Origin: CAZYSK01 sp964649415
GTDB lineage: Bacteria; Chloroflexota; Anaerolineae; B4-G1
DNA: 28,617 bases
Reading direction: 5' to 3'
NCBI GenBank assembly: GCA_964649415.1
Contig: CAZYSK010000077.1
Coordinates: 1-28,617, forward strand
Translations under genes and position numbers: made by a program
The notes under the pieces: generated by a model
What the model was told of the DNA's origin: nothing
The model's input: only the letters and a program-made list of their open reading frames with translations
Databases searched by the model: none
Shown here: piece by piece, positions 1 to 7,618 of the stretch
How the letters are laid out: the number at the start of each line of letters is the position of its first letter
Position numbering within the stretch: the first letter of the stretch is position 1

Positions 1-25
1 GCTGCCATCCCTACTCTACCACACT

Positions 26-184
26 TCAAATAGTACTCCAAAAGGCGACACCTTCCAGCTTAACACAGGGATCTAGTAGAGCCAATGCGCGGCGATGCAC
101 TTTCACGGGGAGTTCTCCCGTGGCTATCAAGGATTCCAAATACTGTCGATCACTTTCACTGAGTTGGACATGTTGTTTTTTCAT
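26..184 (-). pseudogene. IS630-type transposase N-terminal relic
   Basis: Reading the minus strand from an ATG at 184 gives a 52-residue peptide beginning MKKQHVQLSESDRQYLESL and containing HRRALALLD, then a stop at 26-28. This pattern (short basic start, LSxxDRxxLExLI, then RRAxxLL) is the usual N-terminal opening of IS630-family transposases, just ahead of their helix-turn-helix. The rest of the transposase (normally several hundred residues with a DDE/DDD core) is absent: the frame closes at once and then runs off the window edge. I read it as a decayed insertion-sequence remnant. No terminal repeat could be placed. The family call rests on motif recall from a short peptide and is moderate at best. 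Confidence 0.45.
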
Positions 185-243
185 CCTACCATTATCCATG
201 TCTGGTAGGATTTGGCAATCACTTAAGTTCCGGTGTACTGAAT

Positions 244-588
244 ATGCTGGAAGAAGTAATTGTCAGGCAGAAATACGATAGAGCACTGCAGCTATTTGGT
301 GAAGAGAAATGGACTCAGGCTATTGTTGAACTTAGGGAAATCCAACTCCGGAAGCCTGATTTTGTAGAAGCATCTGAATTGCTAGACACTGCACAGCGAG
401 AAAAGCAGAAGGAGCACTGGCTACAGCGGGCTTCATCGTATGTTGAATTGGAGAAATGGCAACAAGCATGCGAGCCACTGATAGACTTGTTAGAAGCAGA
501 TCCAAGCAACCACATAGCCGTGACTATGGCAGTACAGGTGCTCAGAGGACTGTTGACTTCCTTGCGAGGATCTCCCAAGCAAGCATAG
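244..588 (+). CDS. small TPR-like repeat protein (kinase-associated repeat region)
   Basis: This 114-residue, soluble, helix-rich protein has two repeat-like segments (YDRALQLFGEEKWTQAIVEL and, about 45 residues on, YVELEKWQQACEPLIDLLEA). They closely resemble the repeat region of the downstream kinase (residues about 353-425: EGLELLDEEKWKQALAALEE and YGEAGRWAEACRAWVGVL). It has no kinase domain, signal peptide or membrane segment. It may be a free-standing adaptor made from the kinase repeats, or the surviving C-terminal end of a lost kinase gene. The frame is open upstream to about 163 but the extra residues show no similarity, so ATG 244 is the sensible start. The IS21 element begins 11 bases after its stop; without that insertion the kinase start would lie 43 bases downstream, as in an operon. 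Confidence 0.55.
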   Translation: MLEEVIVRQKYDRALQLFGEEKWTQAIVELREIQLRKPDFVEASELLDTAQREKQKEHWLQRASSYVELEKWQQACEPLIDLLEADPSNHIAVTMAVQVLRGLLTSLRGSPKQA

Positions 589-598
589 GCACAACGTG

Positions 599-647
599 TG
601 TCAAGCGACAATTAGAAATGGACATCGACGACAACTAGAAATGCCCA
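599..647. repeat. IS21 left terminal repeats (two copies)
   Basis: The outer copy GACAATTAGAAATGGACA is at 607-624 and the inner copy GACAACTAGAAATGCCCA at 630-647. Such multiple end repeats are typical transposase-binding sites of IS21-family elements. Confidence 0.8.
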
Positions 648-657
648 TGCCGAGAGG

Positions 658-1449
658 TCAGCTCTCGGCGTCCTGGGCGGCATCAGAGCCGTCCAAACGA
701 ATACCATTGCGACGTGCGGCTTCTTCCGCACGAACGCTCTTCATCTCACGACCGAACTCGATGATCACACTGTGGTGGACCACACGGTCGATGGCGGCCG
801 CCGTGGTCAGGGGATCCTTGAAGATCTGATTCCACTCTGAGAAGACGAGATTGGAGGTGATCACGACGCTGCGGCGTTCATATCTTTCGGCCAGAAAAGT
901 GAATAGGATTTCCATCTCCTCCCGGCTCTGCTGGACATAGCCCAGATCGTCCAGGATGACGACCTGGAAGCGATCCAGGCGGCGTAACTCGCGTTCCAGT
1001 TCGTAGTCTCGCTTGGCGCGCAGCAGGCCTCCGACCAACTTGAAGGTGGGGATGAACAGGACGCTGTAACTGCGTTGCACCCATTCGTGGCCCAGTGCGG
1101 CAGCCAAGTGGGTTTTCCCAGTACCGGGCAGGCCGAAGATGAGAATGTTCTCTGCGCGGTCAATGAACTCACCATCGCAGAGCCGTGGGAGTTGACGTCG
1201 AACACGCAGGGACAACCGCTTTTGATCGAAGGTTTCCAGGGTTTTCCCCGGAGGGAAATGGGCCGCTTTCATCAGGCGCGTGATCCTGCGCTCGCGCCGC
1301 CCGGCCATCTCTTGCTCCAGTAGGTGCTGCAGGAACGTCTCCAAAGCCCACTCCTCCCGTTGAGCAGTGACTAGGGCATCTTCCATCACATCAGCCACAG
1401 TGGGCAGCCGGAGGGCTTTGCAGTAGGTGCGGATGGCGTCAAGCGGCAT
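658..1449 (-). CDS. istB: IstB-like ATP-binding helper protein of IS21 element
   Basis: IstB is the AAA+ ATPase that assists the IstA transposase in target selection and strand transfer. The 263-residue protein from ATG 1449 shows a Walker A motif GLPGTGKT at residues 106-113 and a Walker B VVILDDLGY at 163-171, with the family's N-terminal helical segment before them. The frame is open further upstream to 1560, but that stretch overlaps istA heavily and lacks family similarity. MPLDAIRTYC is a typical IstB-style start and overlaps the end of istA by 11 bases, which suggests translational coupling. Length is normal (about 250 residues). The gene appears intact. Confidence 0.93.
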   Translation of the reverse strand: MPLDAIRTYCKALRLPTVADVMEDALVTAQREEWALETFLQHLLEQEMAGRRERRITRLMKAAHFPPGKTLETFDQKRLSLRVRRQLPRLCDGEFIDRAENILIFGLPGTGKTHLAAALGHEWVQRSYSVLFIPTFKLVGGLLRAKRDYELERELRRLDRFQVVILDDLGYVQQSREEMEILFTFLAERYERRSVVITSNLVFSEWNQIFKDPLTTAAAIDRVVHHSVIIEFGREMKSVRAEEAARRNGIRLDGSDAAQDAES

Positions 1450-2938
1450 GATACACCTTTGAGAGGAGTCGATCATACTGCTGTAGATGGACTTGACCAC
1501 ACGCCAACTGGGGGACCGAGATCGGCTCGGGCTGGAGCAAGCGTTCCACATCGGTTTCATCCCACGGCCGCGGTGTGGCCAGGAGCAATTCCAGCGCCGC
1601 GGCGACCTCGGACTCCATCGTCCGAGCAGCCAGCCGCAGGATGCGCAGATAGGTCAGATCGGCCTTGCGTGGGGATTGCCACCGATTCAGTTGCTCCCAG
1701 GCGCGACGGAAGACCAGGGAGGGGAACAGATCGTCGCGATACCGGTAGTCGCGGAAGCCGCCGGGCTTGCGCAGCAGGCTGTCGATCACGTGGCGGTAGT
1801 TGACGTGGTGCTGCTTTTCGCCCACCAGACGGGGCAGCGTCTCGAGCAGATGGGATTGGTAGTATACTTCCAGGTGCCACTCGTGAATCTGGACGGTGAC
1901 CCGGCGACCGATCAAGCTGGTCGGTACCGAGTAGACGTTCTTCTGGACGCGAATCAGACTGCCACGCGTGACCCGGACGCGTACCTGGCTGTTGGTGGCC
2001 AATGACGTAGCCGTCAGCGGTTTCATCACCGCCAGTTCCTCAGCCAGACGCTCCTGACGAGTACGGTTCCGACGGTCCATCACGTCGAACAGGAAGGCTT
2101 CATACGTCCCCACGCTGTCGAAGTCACGGCTGCCACGCAAGAGCAGGTATTGCTCGATGGCACGTTTGATCCCGCCATTGGATGATTCGACGTCACCGTT
2201 CTCCTGGGGTGAGTTGAGGTTAGTCGTCTGAGGCTCGAGACCGTAGTGGGCCAACACTTGCAGATAGCCATCCGTGTACTCCCTCTTGTGGTCGGTCTGC
2301 GCCTTAGCGCCTGGCCAGTAGGTCGCCGCGCTGCTGTTGTCCGTTCGATGATACGCTGGAACGTGATCGAGCTTGATTAGGGTACTTTGCAGACCCAGAT
2401 GCAAGGCCGCCAACGACTCTGATTGCGCCACGCGCCCCCACTCCCAGTTCGAGTAGGGTAACACACTATGAATCAGAATGTGCTTGAACGGCTCTCCCTG
2501 GATGGTCACGCCGAGTTCAGTCAGCCAGGTGCCATCGGTTTGCATCACTCGGCCGGGATGATGAACCTGCTCCAGGATAGCGACTTGCTTCTGATTCAAT
2601 GCCCGCCACGTGGCGACACGTCGCTGGAAGGTGCGCAACTGTCCAGGCTGATAGCGTTCGGGATGTTGCTCACACAGCCACTCGAACAGCGCTTTGGCTT
2701 CCAGGTTGGGGGCGTCTCCCAGCATCTCCTCGACGGTAGGCCAGTCCTCCACGAACGGATCTGGACGTGTGCGATACTGCCGTGGTCCTTTCAGTTCGCT
2801 GGGCAGTTTTCCCAGCCCTTCGTATTTGGCTACGGTCTTGCGGCTGCTCAAGTTTGCACTGGCCGCGGCCTGTTCCTGAGTACGACCTTTCTCTCTTTCT
2901 CGCATGATGATCCTCACTTGGGCGTCGGTTGCTGTCAT
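1439..2938 (-). CDS. istA: IstA transposase of IS21 element
   Basis: This 499-residue DDE transposase catalyses movement of the element. The N-terminus carries a helix-turn-helix-like segment (residues about 5-45). The retroviral-integrase-type core follows, with plausible catalytic residues D135 (QTDGTW), D200 (HRTDNSS) and E251 (GDVESSNGG). A beta-rich C-terminal domain (about 325-380, with VTRGSLIRVQKNVYSV) is normal for the family. Length fits IS21 IstA (about 400-515). The stop codon lies within the istB start region, so the two genes form one transcript reading away from the downstream kinase. No internal stop or frameshift is seen. Confidence 0.93.
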   Translation of the reverse strand: MTATDAQVRIIMREREKGRTQEQAAASANLSSRKTVAKYEGLGKLPSELKGPRQYRTRPDPFVEDWPTVEEMLGDAPNLEAKALFEWLCEQHPERYQPGQLRTFQRRVATWRALNQKQVAILEQVHHPGRVMQTDGTWLTELGVTIQGEPFKHILIHSVLPYSNWEWGRVAQSESLAALHLGLQSTLIKLDHVPAYHRTDNSSAATYWPGAKAQTDHKREYTDGYLQVLAHYGLEPQTTNLNSPQENGDVESSNGGIKRAIEQYLLLRGSRDFDSVGTYEAFLFDVMDRRNRTRQERLAEELAVMKPLTATSLATNSQVRVRVTRGSLIRVQKNVYSVPTSLIGRRVTVQIHEWHLEVYYQSHLLETLPRLVGEKQHHVNYRHVIDSLLRKPGGFRDYRYRDDLFPSLVFRRAWEQLNRWQSPRKADLTYLRILRLAARTMESEVAAALELLLATPRPWDETDVERLLQPEPISVPQLACGQVHLQQYDRLLSKVYHAA

Positions 2939-2998
2939 TGCTGTGTTGGCCTCCTTGTCTCTGAGGCCAGTTTACAATGACCCAGCCGATCTTCCTAG

Positions 2999-3047
2999 TG
3001 GGCATTTCTAATTGTCATCAATGGGTAATTATAATTGTCGTTGAACA
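2999..3047. repeat. IS21 right terminal repeats (two copies)
   Basis: The inner copy TGGGCATTTCTAATTGTC is at 2999-3016, the exact reverse complement of the inner left-end motif apart from one base. The outer copy ends at 3047 with GTTGAACA. This end lies only 40 bases before the start codon of the first kinase. Confidence 0.8.
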
Positions 3048-3087
3048 CAACGTGATCACTGTGTGCACTGAGTCATCGGAGGGTGAG

Positions 3088-5289
3088 ATGTCAGAATTGG
3101 CCAGATATGAGATCTTGGAGGAGATCGGGCGCGGCGGCTTCGGCGTGGTCTATCGCGCCCGTGATGCCAGGATGGACCGCGAGGTGGCACTCAAGGTCGT
3201 CACGGGCAACTTTACTGGCGAATCGCCCTTCGTCGAGCGCTTCCAACAGGAGGTGCGCACCGCCGCCAATCTGCGCCACCCCAACATCGTCACGGTCTAC
3301 GACTTCGGTGACGCCGACGGCGTGCTTTATCTGGCGATGGCCCTCGTCGGCGAGGGGCACACGCTGCGCGACCTGCTGGCCGAGCAAGCGCCCTTGTGCC
3401 TGGAGCACGCCCTGCCTGTCCTGACCCCGCTGGCGGCCGCGCTGGATTATCTCCACCAGCACGACCCGCCCCTGACCCACCGCGACGTCAAGCCGGCCAA
3501 CGTGCTGTTGGAGGGAGATGCAGACAGCCCCTGGGTCGTCCTGGCCGACTTCGGCCTGGTGCGCTCGATGCAGGCCAGCACGGAACTGACCAAGAGCGGC
3601 ACCATCCTGGGCACGCCGGCCTACATGGCCCCCGAGCAAGCCGATCCCAAACAGTGGGGCGAGGTCACCCCGCTGACCGACGTTTACGCGTTGGGCGTGA
3701 TCGCCTATCAGGCGCTCACGGGGCGCGCGCCCTTCGAGGGCGAGATGCCGACCGTGCTCCACGCCCACGCCTACGAAGAGCCTCCGTCGCCGCAGGAGTT
3801 GCTCCCTGCCCTGGGCGACGATCTGAGCGCTGTGCTCTTGCGCGCGTTGGCCAAGCCGCCGGCCGAGCGCTACCCCAGCGCTGGGGCGTTCGTGGTCGCG
3901 CTGCAGGAGGTAGCCGACGCCTGGACCGAGGCGGCGAGGCGGGATGCCACGCTGGAGCAGTTGGAGGCACAGGCGAAGGAACTGCTGGCGGCCGGTGAGT
4001 GGCTGGAGGCACTGGACTGCTGCACCCACATGGTGCGGCTCGATCCTGGACGGCCCGCCGCACTCGACATGCTGACGACGGCCAAGCAGGGGCTGGACCG
4101 CGAGGCAGCCGAGGCGGTGAAGCGCTGCCGCCTGGAGGAGCACTACCAGGAAGGACTGGAGCTACTTGACGAGGAAAAGTGGAAGCAGGCCCTGGCTGCC
4201 TTGGAGGAAGTCGAGACAGGCAATCCCGACTTCCGGGACGTGCAGGAGAAGCTGGCGCAGGTGCGGGACGAGATTCAGCGTGCCCGGTGGTGCGACGAGG
4301 CCATCGTCTACGGAGAGGCCGGGCGCTGGGCCGAGGCCTGTCGCGCCTGGGTGGGCGTGCTGCGCGGACGGTGGGACTATCGGGGTGGAGAGGCCGGGGA
4401 GCGCCTGCTGGACGTTGTCGAGGGGCTGTTGCGCCGGCACGCCGAACTGGCGAGCGAGTCCCAGCGATCTGCCGAGGCGTTGGAGCTCTACGAGGACCTG
4501 GCGCTGGCGGTGGACGCGGGCGATTGGGGTGAAGTTGTTGAGTCGGGCGAGGCACTCCTGCAACTGGTGCCTGAGTTGGGTGGCCCGCAGGCTTGGCTAC
4601 GTCGCGCCCGGCGACAGTTGCAGATGACAAGTGAACGCAGCGGGCAGCAACTCAGCGGCGATACGATGGTCTGGGAACGGGATGGCAAGGAGATGGTGCG
4701 TATCCCGGCCGGTGCGTTCCTCTACGGAGATAAGCAAGAAACACACGAACTGCCCGAGTTCTGGATCGACAAGATACCCGTCACGAACGCCGAGTACGCT
4801 CGCTTCGTGGCCGAGACGGGGCGCGAGGCGCCGAAGCACTGGGAGGGCCAGTCGCCGCCTGAGGATATCACCGACCACCCGGTCGTCTACGTGAGCTGGC
4901 AAGACGCCGTGGCCTACGCCGAGTGGGCCGGGAAGCGGCTGCCCAGCGAGGAAGAGTGGGAAAAGGCCGCCCGAGGCACCGATGGCCGGGAGTACCCCTG
5001 GGGAGACGAGGAACCGGCGCCTGACCTGTGCAGTTTCGGCAAGAATGAGGGTGGCACGACACCGGTGGGCAAGTACTCGCCCGATGGCGACAGCCCCTAT
5101 GGCTGCGTGGATATGGCAGGCAACGTCTGGGAGTGGACGTCGAGTGACCACGAAGAAGGCGGCGAGGTGCTGCGGGGTGGTTCGTGGGGCTACCATCAGT
5201 TCTACACCCGCTGTGCGTGCCGCGACGGGTACCCTCCCAGCGGTTGGCACGACAACGTGGGGTTCCGGTGCGCCAGGGACTCTGAATAG
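3088..5289 (+). CDS. Ser/Thr protein kinase with TPR-like middle and FGE-like C-terminal domain (STPK1)
   Basis: This 733-residue protein has no predicted membrane span. The Hanks-type kinase domain (residues 7-270) has the glycine loop GRGGFG 14-19, Lys36, HRD 131-133, Asn138, DFG 154-156 and APE 181-183, so it should be active and of the RD type. Residues about 284-505 form helical TPR-like repeats. Residues about 525-733 are an FGE/SUMF1-type (C-lectin-like) domain with GNVWEW, LRGGSW and GFRCA motifs. The cysteine five residues before the conserved RCA cysteine (C709) is absent, so enzymatic formylglycine generation is doubtful. Start at ATG 3088: GGAGG at 3078-3082 sits 5 bases upstream. 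The frame also reads upstream through the IS21 end to 2977, which I consider accidental. Kinase-FGE fusions are known (Chlamydia Pkn1 type). Confidence 0.9.
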   Translation: MSELARYEILEEIGRGGFGVVYRARDARMDREVALKVVTGNFTGESPFVERFQQEVRTAANLRHPNIVTVYDFGDADGVLYLAMALVGEGHTLRDLLAEQAPLCLEHALPVLTPLAAALDYLHQHDPPLTHRDVKPANVLLEGDADSPWVVLADFGLVRSMQASTELTKSGTILGTPAYMAPEQADPKQWGEVTPLTDVYALGVIAYQALTGRAPFEGEMPTVLHAHAYEEPPSPQELLPALGDDLSAVLLRALAKPPAERYPSAGAFVVALQEVADAWTEAARRDATLEQLEAQAKELLAAGEWLEALDCCTHMVRLDPGRPAALDMLTTAKQGLDREAAEAVKRCRLEEHYQEGLELLDEEKWKQALAALEEVETGNPDFRDVQEKLAQVRDEIQRARWCDEAIVYGEAGRWAEACRAWVGVLRGRWDYRGGEAGERLLDVVEGLLRRHAELASESQRSAEALELYEDLALAVDAGDWGEVVESGEALLQLVPELGGPQAWLRRARRQLQMTSERSGQQLSGDTMVWERDGKEMVRIPAGAFLYGDKQETHELPEFWIDKIPVTNAEYARFVAETGREAPKHWEGQSPPEDITDHPVVYVSWQDAVAYAEWAGKRLPSEEEWEKAARGTDGREYPWGDEEPAPDLCSFGKNEGGTTPVGKYSPDGDSPYGCVDMAGNVWEWTSSDHEEGGEVLRGGSWGYHQFYTRCACRDGYPPSGWHDNVGFRCARDSE

Positions 5290-5344
5290 GTCATCTGTCA
5301 CGTTACCCAATCGGCGCGAAGCGCAGTCGCCGTGTCTTCTGGCC

Positions 5345-5461
5345 GTGATTTCAGATTGTGGCCACGGGTGAGGGTGTGGGGGGCAGGAGCGCGACTGGGG
5401 GAATCGTAGCGAGGGATGAGGGCGGGCGGAGCAAGGGCGCGATTGGGGAATCGCGGCCAGA
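5345..5461. repeat. REP-like palindromic repeats, three degenerate copies
   Basis: This gap between the first two kinases contains GAGCGCGACTGGGGGAATCG (from 5387), GGGCGCGATTGGGGAATCGC (from 5435) and a worn copy around 5345-5373 ending GGCCACGGGTGAGG. The core GCGATT-GGGG-AATCGC is a hairpin. The same family occurs as a tandem array at 9881-10065. Confidence 0.75.
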
Positions 5462-5478
5462 TTTCTGTGGAGTGAGCA

Positions 5479-6801
5479 ATGGCATTGAACACGGGTGAGA
5501 TTCTTCAGAACCGCTATCGTGTCGTTCGCCCGATTGGAGAGGGCGGGATGGGCGCCGTCTACCGGGCCTGGCATCTCAGCCTCAACCTGCCAGTTGCCCT
5601 CAAGGAGATGACGCCCCAGCCGGGACTTGATGCCGATACCCTGGCCCAACTGCGACAGCAGTTCCAGCAGGAGGCTGCTGTTCTGGCCCGCCTGGATCAT
5701 CCGCACCTGGTCGGCGTTATAGATTTCTTCGAGGAGGGCGGCAGCGTCTACCTGGTGATGCACTTCGTCGAAGGGGAGAGCCTGGCCGGCCGCATCGAGC
5801 GGGAGGGGGCTTTGCCTGAGGACCAGGTGCTGATCTGGGCTGGACAACTGCTGGACGCCTTGGCCTACTGCCACAGCCAGGGCGTGATCCACAGAGACAT
5901 CAAGCCGCAGAACGTGATCATCCGCCCCGATGGGCGAGCCGTGCTGGTGGATTTCGGACTGGTGAAGCTGTGGGACCCGCACGATCCGCGCACGCGGACG
6001 GCGATGCGCGGCATGGGCACGCCGGAGTACGCGCCCCCGGAGCAATACGGCACCCGCCCGGGCCACACCGACCCCCGGAGCGATCTCTACAGCTTGGGGG
6101 CGACGATCTACCACGCGCTCACGGGCCAGTCGCCGCCGACGGCCAGCGACCGGATGGCGTTCCCAGACCAATTCGTGCCGGTGCGGGAATGGAACGTCCG
6201 GGTGAGTGAAACGACCGAGGCGGCAGTGCTGCGGGCGATGGAGCTGGCAGTCGAGAGCCGTTTCCCCACCGCGCGGGACATGGCAGCGGCGTTGAGTGGG
6301 ACTGCCGCCCCTGGGCAGAGCGAGGCCCTTCCGGCCTCACCAGGGCGTGGGCGCACGAAGGTGATGTCTGGGCCGCGGCCGGTCGCCGCGCAACAAAGAC
6401 GTGTGCCCGTGTGGGTCTGGGGAGTGTGCGCGGTGGCGGTGGTGGCGCTGTTGGTGTTCCTGGGCAGGCTGATGGCTGGCGGAGGGGCTGTGGAGGAGCC
6501 GACACTGACCGATGAGCCGATTTCGGAGCCGACCTCGACCGCGCCTACGTCGACGCCGACCGTGCCAACTACGGAGCCAACCTCGACCGCTGTGCCGGCG
6601 CCCTACAGTCCCGGGAGCCTGGGCACCGAAGATAATCCGATTATTTGGTCCTTCGTCCCCATGGGCGAGACGGAGCAGGTGGCGGCCGGCGCTGAGGTCG
6701 TGGCCGGCCTGATTGAGCAAGAGACGGGGTTGGTAAATCGAGACGAACGTCGCCACCGAGTACGCCAGCGTCATCACGGCTATGTGCAGCGATCCGGTTG
6801 A
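5479..6801 (+). CDS. Ser/Thr protein kinase, membrane-anchored, 5' part of a frameshifted kinase-PhnD gene (STPK2)
   Basis: The kinase domain spans residues about 13-272, with GEGGMG at 20-25, Lys42, HRDIKPQN from 138, DFG 158-160 and PPE for APE near 186-188. A proline-rich cytoplasmic linker, a single membrane span (about 310-329) and a Thr/Pro/Ser-rich outer linker (340-376) follow. From residue 378 the sequence starts a PhnD-type solute-binding domain (GTEDNPIIWSFVPMGETEQV, then AGAEVVAGLIEQETGLV). After residue 419 the frame is lost into Arg/His-rich residues and a stop. The same domain continues in the next frame (next entry). One surplus A in GTAAATC at 6734-6740 would explain it. The corrected gene, 5479-7441, would encode 653 residues. 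ATG 5479 has a GGAG 5-8 bases upstream. Confidence 0.85.
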   Translation: MALNTGEILQNRYRVVRPIGEGGMGAVYRAWHLSLNLPVALKEMTPQPGLDADTLAQLRQQFQQEAAVLARLDHPHLVGVIDFFEEGGSVYLVMHFVEGESLAGRIEREGALPEDQVLIWAGQLLDALAYCHSQGVIHRDIKPQNVIIRPDGRAVLVDFGLVKLWDPHDPRTRTAMRGMGTPEYAPPEQYGTRPGHTDPRSDLYSLGATIYHALTGQSPPTASDRMAFPDQFVPVREWNVRVSETTEAAVLRAMELAVESRFPTARDMAAALSGTAAPGQSEALPASPGRGRTKVMSGPRPVAAQQRRVPVWVWGVCAVAVVALLVFLGRLMAGGGAVEEPTLTDEPISEPTSTAPTSTPTVPTTEPTSTAVPAPYSPGSLGTEDNPIIWSFVPMGETEQVAAGAEVVAGLIEQETGLVNRDERRHRVRQRHHGYVQRSG

Positions 6802-7441
6802 GGCCCACATAAGCTCGCTGGACGCCTTCGCCTACGTCCTGGCCTCGAAGAGGGGTTGCGCCGAGGCAGCGTTGGTCTCGATGCGCTATGGCAGTGCCGC
6901 CTACAACGGCCAGATCATCGTCCGCGCCGACAGTGGCATCACCGAGCTAAGCCAACTGGCGGGCAAGACTTTCTGTCGCCCCGATCTGCTCTCAGCCATC
7001 GGCTGGAGCATTCCCTCACTGGGCTTGGCTGCAGCCGGCGTTGATCCCGACGCGGACTTGGCGGAAGTTGTGGATGCAGGCGCCCACGACACAGTCGTGT
7101 CCGCCGTCTATAACGGTGACTGCGACGCTGGCGGTACCTACGTAGACGCCCGCGGCACCATCGAGGGGGATAACCCCGATGTGAAGGAAGTGGTCAGCGT
7201 TATCCACACATCGATCGATGTCCCCAACGACGGGGTCCAGTTCGCGCCTTCGATGCCGGAAGACGTGCGCACTCAGATCGTCGACGCGCTCCTCAAGATC
7301 GCCGAGACGGAGGAAGGGCAGGATGCCCTGTACGCGGCTTACAGTTGGAGTGAGCTGGAGAAGCATGGCGATGCGTTCTATGATCCGTTCCGCCGGTTGC
7401 TCGACGCAGCCGGAGTAGACATCGAGGCGCTTCAGGAATAG
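6782..7441 (+). CDS. PhnD-like phosphate/phosphonate solute-binding domain, 3' part of the frameshifted STPK2 gene
   Basis: This frame carries most of a PhnD-type (phosphonate-binding, type 2 periplasmic binding fold) domain: AYNGQIIVRADSGI, ELSQLAGKTFCRPDL, GDCDAGGTYVDARG, and a C-terminal YDPFRRLLDAAGVD. Its true sequence starts earlier in this frame, near 6738 (IETNVATEYASVITAMCSDP), directly continuing the fold interrupted in the upstream frame. The ATG at 6782 is therefore only an internal methionine; there is no signal peptide and no ribosome-binding site. In the intact protein this would be the extracytoplasmic sensor of the kinase, binding an anion such as phosphate or phosphonate or another small ligand; the ligand cannot be told from sequence. 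It is either a true frameshift that inactivates sensing or an assembly or sequencing error. Confidence 0.8.
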   Translation: MCSDPVEAHISSLDAFAYVLASKRGCAEAALVSMRYGSAAYNGQIIVRADSGITELSQLAGKTFCRPDLLSAIGWSIPSLGLAAAGVDPDADLAEVVDAGAHDTVVSAVYNGDCDAGGTYVDARGTIEGDNPDVKEVVSVIHTSIDVPNDGVQFAPSMPEDVRTQIVDALLKIAETEEGQDALYAAYSWSELEKHGDAFYDPFRRLLDAAGVDIEALQE

Positions 7442-7539
7442 CTATATGACGCCCCTACGCACTATCTGTTACTCATCCACCACGCCATCTGGATGTCCCG
7501 ATCCCATGGCGTCGTTGACGTACGGGTGGGATCGATGTG

Positions 7540-7568
7540 TTGCGCGGACCATCGCTTTGTGCTAGGTT
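7540..7568 (+). promoter_or_regulatory. possible promoter of STPK3
   Basis: TTGCGC (7540-7545) is followed by a 17-base spacer and TAGGTT (7563-7568), with TGC just before the -10 (extended -10 style). It lies 50 bases before the start codon. The hexamers are weak, but the same arrangement occurs before STPK4 at 10066-10094, which adds weight. Confidence 0.35.
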
Positions 7569-7618
7569 ACTTTCAGCGCAGAGTGGCGGCAGATCGTTCA
7601 GCTTCATAGGGCGGAATC

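Larger units (their letters stand above)
599..3047 (-). mobile_element. IS21-family insertion sequence, complete
   Basis: The element of about 2.45 kb carries istA and istB on the minus strand. The left end TGTCAAGCGACAATTA (599-614) matches the reverse complement of the right end, TGTTCAACGACAATTA. Each end also has a second internal copy of the motif (630-647 and 2999-3016), as is usual for IS21-family ends. The 9-base direct repeat CACAACGTG flanks the element at 590-598 and 3046-3054. With TGT...ACA termini the target duplication is 7 bases (592-598 and 3048-3054). Both genes are intact and the ends are clear, so the insertion looks recent and possibly active. It lies between the small TPR-like gene and the first kinase. 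Confidence 0.9.

Noticed and set aside
2977..3087. Upstream in-frame extension of STPK1 starting inside the IS21 end
   Set aside because: The extra 37 codons are IS sequence; a good ribosome site and kinase-like start are at 3088.
3091..4143. Long antisense frame over STPK1
   Set aside because: Shadow of GC-rich coding DNA with no recognisable motif.
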